Shown one piece after another: positions 6,604 through 9,123 of a DNA stretch of 9,123 bases; position 1 is the stretch's first letter; each line of letters begins with the position of its first letter. Both the position numbers and the translations under genes were made by a program. The notes under the pieces were generated by a model. It worked only from the letters and a program-made list of their open reading frames with translations. It was not told the DNA's origin and ran no database searches. The DNA comes from Oscillospiraceae bacterium. GTDB taxonomy: Bacteria; Bacillota; Clostridia; UMGS1883. Location of the stretch: contig JAFLUQ010000017.1 of assembly GCA_022508735.1 (NCBI GenBank), positions 10,349 to 19,471 of the forward strand. Reading direction: 5' to 3'.

Positions 6604-6622
6604 TACAAACCGAAGGTTTGTA
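6604..6622. promoter_or_regulatory. 19-bp palindromic operator, isomerase side
   Basis: TACAAACCGAAGGTTTGTA: perfect 8-bp half sites around the same GAA centre. Compared with the copy at 6497-6515, half-site positions 2 and 3 differ and the partner half carries the matching changes, so symmetry is kept. This supports selection on the palindrome. Confidence 0.65.
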
Positions 6623-6692
6623 TAGCCGCGATGCAAATGTTGCTGTAAAAGTGAAATTGGGTATAGCCGCAGATGCAAATTTGTGCTATAAT
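6621..6692 (+). promoter_or_regulatory. paired ATAGCCGC boxes and downstream promoter P2 toward the isomerase
   Basis: Box 1 (6621-6643, TATAGCCGCGATGCAAATG...) and box 2 (6662-6686, TATAGCCGCAGATGCAAATT...) again start 41 bp apart. Box 2 abuts TATAAT (6687-6692) and replaces a -35 element. A short palindrome ACATG-TGC-CATGT (6699-6711) lies at the expected start of this promoter and has no counterpart on the GH43 side. The isomerase ATG is 58 nt beyond the -10. Confidence 0.6.
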
Positions 6693-6750
6693 ACAGATAC
6701 ATGTGCCATGTCATAAACCGATATATATTTCAGATATGGAGTGATCAAAT

Positions 6751-7569
6751 ATGAGAATAGGTTTTAACACTACTCCTCCCCATCGATCTCCCGATGAATG
6801 GGGCGATATACTTTCTTCCCTTGGGCTTCGTGCGGCTGTATTTCCAGTGGACTTTGCTGCACCCGTAAATTTGATCGACGCCTATGTCAATGCCGCTGCG
6901 GAGCGGGATATACGTTTAGCTGAAGTCGGAGCATGGAGTTCACCCTTTCTGACAGATAAATCAGGAGCCGAAAAGGCCGGCGAATACTGCAAAAAGCAGC
7001 TTGAGCTTGCGGACTACATCAAGGCCGACTGCTGCGTCAACATTTCCGGTGCGGCCGGAGAAGTCTGGAACGGCTGCTACAAGGAGAATTATTCGGAGGC
7101 GCTTTATCATAGAAACGTGGAATTCATCCGAAAGCTCATTGACGATGTAAAGCCCCAAAACACCTATTACACCCTTGAACCTATGCAGTGGATGCTCCCC
7201 GACTCCCCGCAGCAGTATCTGCAAATTCTAAGTGACGTGGACCGTGAGCGGTTTGCGGTACACATGGATCTGACAAACTTTATTCGCGACCCATATACCT
7301 TTACTCACCGCAAGGAGCTGCTTAAGGAAAGCTTTGAGCTCCTTGGCGACAGGATCAAAAGCTGCCATATAAAGGATTGCCTTATTGAGTCCGGCACAAG
7401 CGTGATCATCCGTGAGGTTCCCCTTGGCGAAGGCGTTATGGAGCTGACAGATTATCTCGACGCGATCAAGGCGCTCCCCGGTGATATTCCGGTACTCTTA
7501 GAGCATCTTCCGGATATGGCGACATATGAGAGGTCGCTGGCGTATTTGAAAGGTATTTATGAACTATAA
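6751..7569 (+). CDS. xylose-isomerase-like TIM-barrel sugar (phosphate) isomerase/epimerase
   Basis: A 272-residue cytoplasmic protein of the AP-endonuclease-2 / xylose-isomerase-like TIM-barrel family (typical length 250-300). These metal-dependent enzymes interconvert ketose and aldose sugars, epimerise keto-sugars, or act on related polyols and inosose. Seen: the four metal-ligand positions of the family, E143 (TLEPM), D173 (HMDLTN), H206 (CHIKD) and E251 (LLEHL), each at the end of a predicted strand. The N-terminus MRIGFNT forms the first strand. ATG at 6751 has GGAG (6738-6741) nine bases upstream. It is divergent from the GH43 gene and shares its duplicated control region, which suggests it handles a sugar released by that enzyme, such as L-arabinose- or D-xylose-derived, but the substrate is an inference. 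It is a single-gene unit closed by the terminator at 7574-7603. Confidence 0.85.
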   Translation: MRIGFNTTPPHRSPDEWGDILSSLGLRAAVFPVDFAAPVNLIDAYVNAAAERDIRLAEVGAWSSPFLTDKSGAEKAGEYCKKQLELADYIKADCCVNISGAAGEVWNGCYKENYSEALYHRNVEFIRKLIDDVKPQNTYYTLEPMQWMLPDSPQQYLQILSDVDRERFAVHMDLTNFIRDPYTFTHRKELLKESFELLGDRIKSCHIKDCLIESGTSVIIREVPLGEGVMELTDYLDAIKALPGDIPVLLEHLPDMATYERSLAYLKGIYEL

Positions 7570-7573
7570 AAAT

Positions 7574-7603
7574 AAGCAGGTTTCTGATTACGGAAACCTG
7601 CTT
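7574..7603 (+). terminator. intrinsic terminator after the isomerase gene
   Basis: A perfect 11-bp stem AAGCAGGTTTC (7574-7584) / GAAACCTGCTT (7593-7603) with an 8-nt loop begins four bases after the stop codon and is followed by a T/A-rich tail (TATAATTATTTC). Its left arm and loop recur, degraded, at 313-334 (19 of 22 identical). Confidence 0.82.
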
Positions 7604-7628
7604 TATAATTATTTCTTAACGGCCGTAT

Positions 7629-7760
7629 TTACGATTTTTTTACGCTGGGCCATGTCAATGACGCAGCCGGCAATATTTTAGAGGCGTCCTTATGCCCGGC
7701 GCGCCGCTGCACCGCCAAAGCTCGGGCAATGCACAATCTCTGCTGCTGACCGCCGGAAAG
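7629..7760 (-). pseudogene. fragment of a PstB-type ABC transporter ATPase
   Basis: Seen: on the minus strand, codons from 7760 read LSGGQQQRLCIARALAVQ (to 7707). This is the ABC signature motif with its following helix, in the exact form typical of the phosphate transporter ATPase PstB. Beyond Q the expected Walker B stretch (LLMDEPTSALDP) is absent. The frame continues for 25 unrelated residues to a stop at 7629-7631. No Walker A and no start exist upstream. In the family the protein is about 250 residues, so only about 18 recognisable residues remain. It is a broken scrap, useful mainly as a marker of rearrangement. Confidence 0.7.
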
Positions 7761-7783
7761 ACTGCAAGAGGTATTATTAAAGC
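7756..7783 (+). repeat. right copy of 28-bp direct repeat
   Basis: It matches 229-256 at 26 of 28 positions, in the same orientation. It begins exactly where the ABC ATPase fragment loses family resemblance upstream of LSGG. That is the position expected for a junction created by insertion into or deletion of that gene. Confidence 0.75.
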
Positions 7784-7887
7784 TTTAATTGTAAGATGCA
7801 CAATTGTTATATAAAAGCATCATATCCCACAGCATTAAAAAACCTGGAAATTACTGTAAATCCATCATAAAATCATCGTATAGTTTA

Positions 7888-7916
7888 TTGACAAATCTGA
7901 AAATTTATGTTATTCT
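7888..7916 (+). promoter_or_regulatory. sigma-A type promoter of the VWA gene
   Basis: A perfect TTGACA (7888-7893), 17 nt, TATTCT (7911-7916), with a TG one base upstream of the -10 (extended -10). The start codon is about 60 nt downstream, and AGGTG (7967-7971) provides the ribosome site. Confidence 0.8.
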
Positions 7917-7978
7917 AAAATAGTATAATAGTATATTCAGAACACCGCCTGCTTTAAATGAAAACGAGGTGTAAAGAT

Positions 7979-9123
7979 ATGAAGAGTGCACGGAGAAAAA
8001 ATAATGGCATGCGATCAATAATGCGAAGAATTCTTATGCTGATACTCTGCCTGAGCATGATTCTGCCTAATTTTGACAGGCCAATCGTATTAGCCAGTGT
8101 AACTCATGGAACGGTGGATCATATTGCTGACCCTGACACTATGGGCAGCTACCGTAATCTTATCGGTCTGCGCGACAACTCCCGAAGGGCCGGCCGCGTG
8201 TGGGCGGATAAATCTGTGTTCACCGGCAACGACGTCAAGCTGAATATGTCGCGGGACGGATACGACGGAGCTGTCACCAACGAAAGCGACTTTCTGCACG
8301 TCTTTTCCGCTCTGGGCTCCAGCCAGATGATATCCTCACGTGAAACCATTCCGCTGGACGTTGTGTTCGTGCTGGACTTTTCATACTCCATGACAGCCGG
8401 CGGCAGCGGCGGCCAGGGACAGTACAACACCCGACTTTATAAAACGCTGGAGGCGGTAAATAACGCGATCAATACGCTTCTTTTTGATGTAAGCGCGGAC
8501 AGCCGTGTGGGCATAGCCGTATACTCAAATACGGGAACCAAGTTTGTGCCGCTGGTAAACTTTGTTCCCGAATCGGGAAATAATGCCACAGAGTGGCTGA
8601 CTGTAGATGATTTCAGTTGGACAAGTTCAAGCACGATCAGGATCAACGGAAGCGCAAGAACGGCCGAGACTCCCAGCACCTGGTCTGAGACGGACGACAT
8701 CAGCAAATTCTGTAATCCAACAGTCCGGACTGATAACGCTACTAATCTGCAGTCCGGTATTGCGGCGGGCATGGGCATACTGGCGGAGGAGGGGGTCACC
8801 GAGTGGAAGTCCCCAAGGTCCGGCAGGCTTTATGAACGTATACCCGTCACCATAATCATGACGGACGGCGGCTGCAACACCCTTTGCGTGTCTACTGACG
8901 TAAATGATACAAATGACGCTAAGGCCTGGTATGAAACAAAGTTTGATGAGCGGAGGAATTCGTATCCCAGTGATAACAATGCAACTTATGTTCCGACCGT
9001 TGCCCTGCCGACGCTGCTGACAGCGGCCTATAACACCGCCCGTATTGCCAAAAATTACGGACAAACCCCCTATGCCTACGGCGTTTCCGTGGATTTAGAG
9101 TCAGATAACAATAAAGCTGTAGC
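7979..9123 (+). CDS. secreted VWA-domain surface protein, 5' part (runs off window)
   Basis: An uninterrupted frame of 381 codons from ATG at 7979 to the window edge, with AGGTG seven bases before the ATG; the 3' end is outside. A basic N-terminus (KSARRK, RSIMRR) precedes a hydrophobic stretch (about 18-31), with likely signal cleavage near VLA|S at residue 39. Next comes DPDTMGSYRNLIG and AGRVWADKSVF (about 51-81), a pre-VWA segment often seen in large clostridial surface proteins. The VWA domain starts at about residue 125. Its metal-ion (MIDAS) motif is complete: DFSYS (133-137), T255 and TDGG (295-298). VWA proteins bind partners through a chelated metal ion. In this class they are often tip adhesins or wall-anchored proteins carrying Cna-like repeats and an LPXTG signal, which would lie beyond the window. 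Function as adhesin is inference. Confidence 0.85.
   Translation, partial: MKSARRKNNGMRSIMRRILMLILCLSMILPNFDRPIVLASVTHGTVDHIADPDTMGSYRNLIGLRDNSRRAGRVWADKSVFTGNDVKLNMSRDGYDGAVTNESDFLHVFSALGSSQMISSRETIPLDVVFVLDFSYSMTAGGSGGQGQYNTRLYKTLEAVNNAINTLLFDVSADSRVGIAVYSNTGTKFVPLVNFVPESGNNATEWLTVDDFSWTSSSTIRINGSARTAETPSTWSETDDISKFCNPTVRTDNATNLQSGIAAGMGILAEEGVTEWKSPRSGRLYERIPVTIIMTDGGCNTLCVSTDVNDTNDAKAWYETKFDERRNSYPSDNNATYVPTVALPTLLTAAYNTARIAKNYGQTPYAYGVSVDLESDNNKAV

Larger units (their letters stand above)
6427..6692. repeat. inverted pair of 100-bp regulatory arms between divergent genes
   Basis: Reading 6526 to 6427 on the minus strand and 6593 to 6692 on the plus strand, I count 84 of 100 identical bases with no gap. 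The centre (6527-6592, 66 bp) is not similar apart from two -35 hexamers. Each arm contains, in order: a -10 TATAAT, a 19-bp palindrome, an ATAGCCGC box, a GTTGCTG stretch, a second ATAGCCGC box 41 bp after the first, and a second TATAAT. The arms point outward to the GH43 gene and the isomerase gene. Inference: both genes answer to the same regulator or regulators. The high identity in non-coding DNA suggests duplication plus selection on binding sites. Confidence 0.9.
7604..7887. other. intergenic scar between isomerase and VWA genes
   Basis: The GC-rich first part holds a fragment of an ABC ATPase gene on the minus strand (7629-7760) and one copy of the 28-bp repeat (7756-7783). After about 7784 the sequence becomes AT-rich with no gene. 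It contains short inverted repeats such as AATTGT/ACAATT, and then the promoter of the VWA gene. On the minus strand a second frame just before position 7612 ends IDMAQRKKIVNTAVKK and may be the tail of another lost gene; I do not recognise it. Confidence 0.5.

Noticed and set aside
6427..6692. CRISPR array or riboswitch explanation for the repeated boxes
   Set aside because: The four boxes come as inverted pairs with two promoters each and the intervening sequences are themselves conserved between arms, unlike CRISPR spacers. No known riboswitch core was recognised.
6701..6754. A 17-codon upstream ORF overlapping the isomerase start
   Set aside because: It has no Shine-Dalgarno sequence and unremarkable content, so chance is sufficient.
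229..7783. A complete integrative element between the 28-bp repeats
   Set aside because: No integrase, transposase, relaxase or replication gene is visible between the repeats, and the repeat ends lack inverted termini, so I report only the repeat and not an element.
7924..7929. TATAAT as the -10 of the VWA promoter
   Set aside because: Its distance from the perfect TTGACA is 30 nt, too far. The extended -10 TATTCT at 17 nt is the better partner.
8090..9064. Several minus-strand open frames opposite the VWA gene
   Set aside because: The plus strand carries one uninterrupted frame with signal peptide, MIDAS motif, RBS and promoter; the minus-strand frames overlap each other and have no recognisable content.

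Overview
The window looks like a chromosomal accessory region of a Gram-positive, probably clostridial (Bacillota/Clostridia) gut or rumen bacterium. The reasons are SD-rich starts (AGGTG/GGGGAG), sigma-A type promoters, a secreted tandem GH43 hemicellulase, and a VWA surface protein of a kind common in Clostridia. The first ~1.2 kb is visibly more AT-rich than the glycosidase and VWA genes. The genus cannot be fixed from the sequence alone.

Layout. 1-438: no convincing gene, only hairpins and short decayed frames. 439-1166 (minus): two back-to-back C-terminal fragments, one of a DUF1524/HNH (GmrSD-like) nuclease and one of a WYL-domain regulator; together they read as the remnant of a phage-defence module. 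1236-2252 (minus): a complete small transcription unit of promoter, 36-codon cysteine-containing leader ORF, APH(3')-like phosphotransferase and strong terminator. 2272-2327: a long hairpin. 2356-6393 (minus): a 1345-residue secreted protein with two complete GH43 domains joined by Ig-like modules, plus what looks like a degenerate third GH43 piece. 6394-6750: a divergent control region. 6751-7569 (plus): a xylose-isomerase-like TIM-barrel sugar (phosphate) isomerase/epimerase, followed by a terminator. 7604-7887: a scar with a fragment of a PstB-type ABC ATPase. 7888-9123 (plus): promoter and first 381 codons of a secreted VWA-domain protein that runs off the window.

The most striking feature is the 6427-6692 intergenic region. 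Two 100-bp arms in inverted orientation, 66 bp apart, are 84% identical without a gap. Each arm carries an upstream promoter, a 19-bp palindrome at its expected start site, two copies of an ATAGCCGC box exactly 41 bp apart, and a second -10 abutting the downstream box. Differences between the two palindromes are compensated so that both stay perfect. This predicts one shared control system driving the extracellular GH43 enzyme and the cytoplasmic isomerase together: polymer or oligosaccharide cleavage outside, sugar processing inside. No transporter or regulator gene is in the window.

A 28-bp direct repeat (26/28 identical) lies at 229-256 and 7756-7783, bracketing the resistance and carbohydrate genes. 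It suggests a past insertion or recombination event, although no recombinase is visible.
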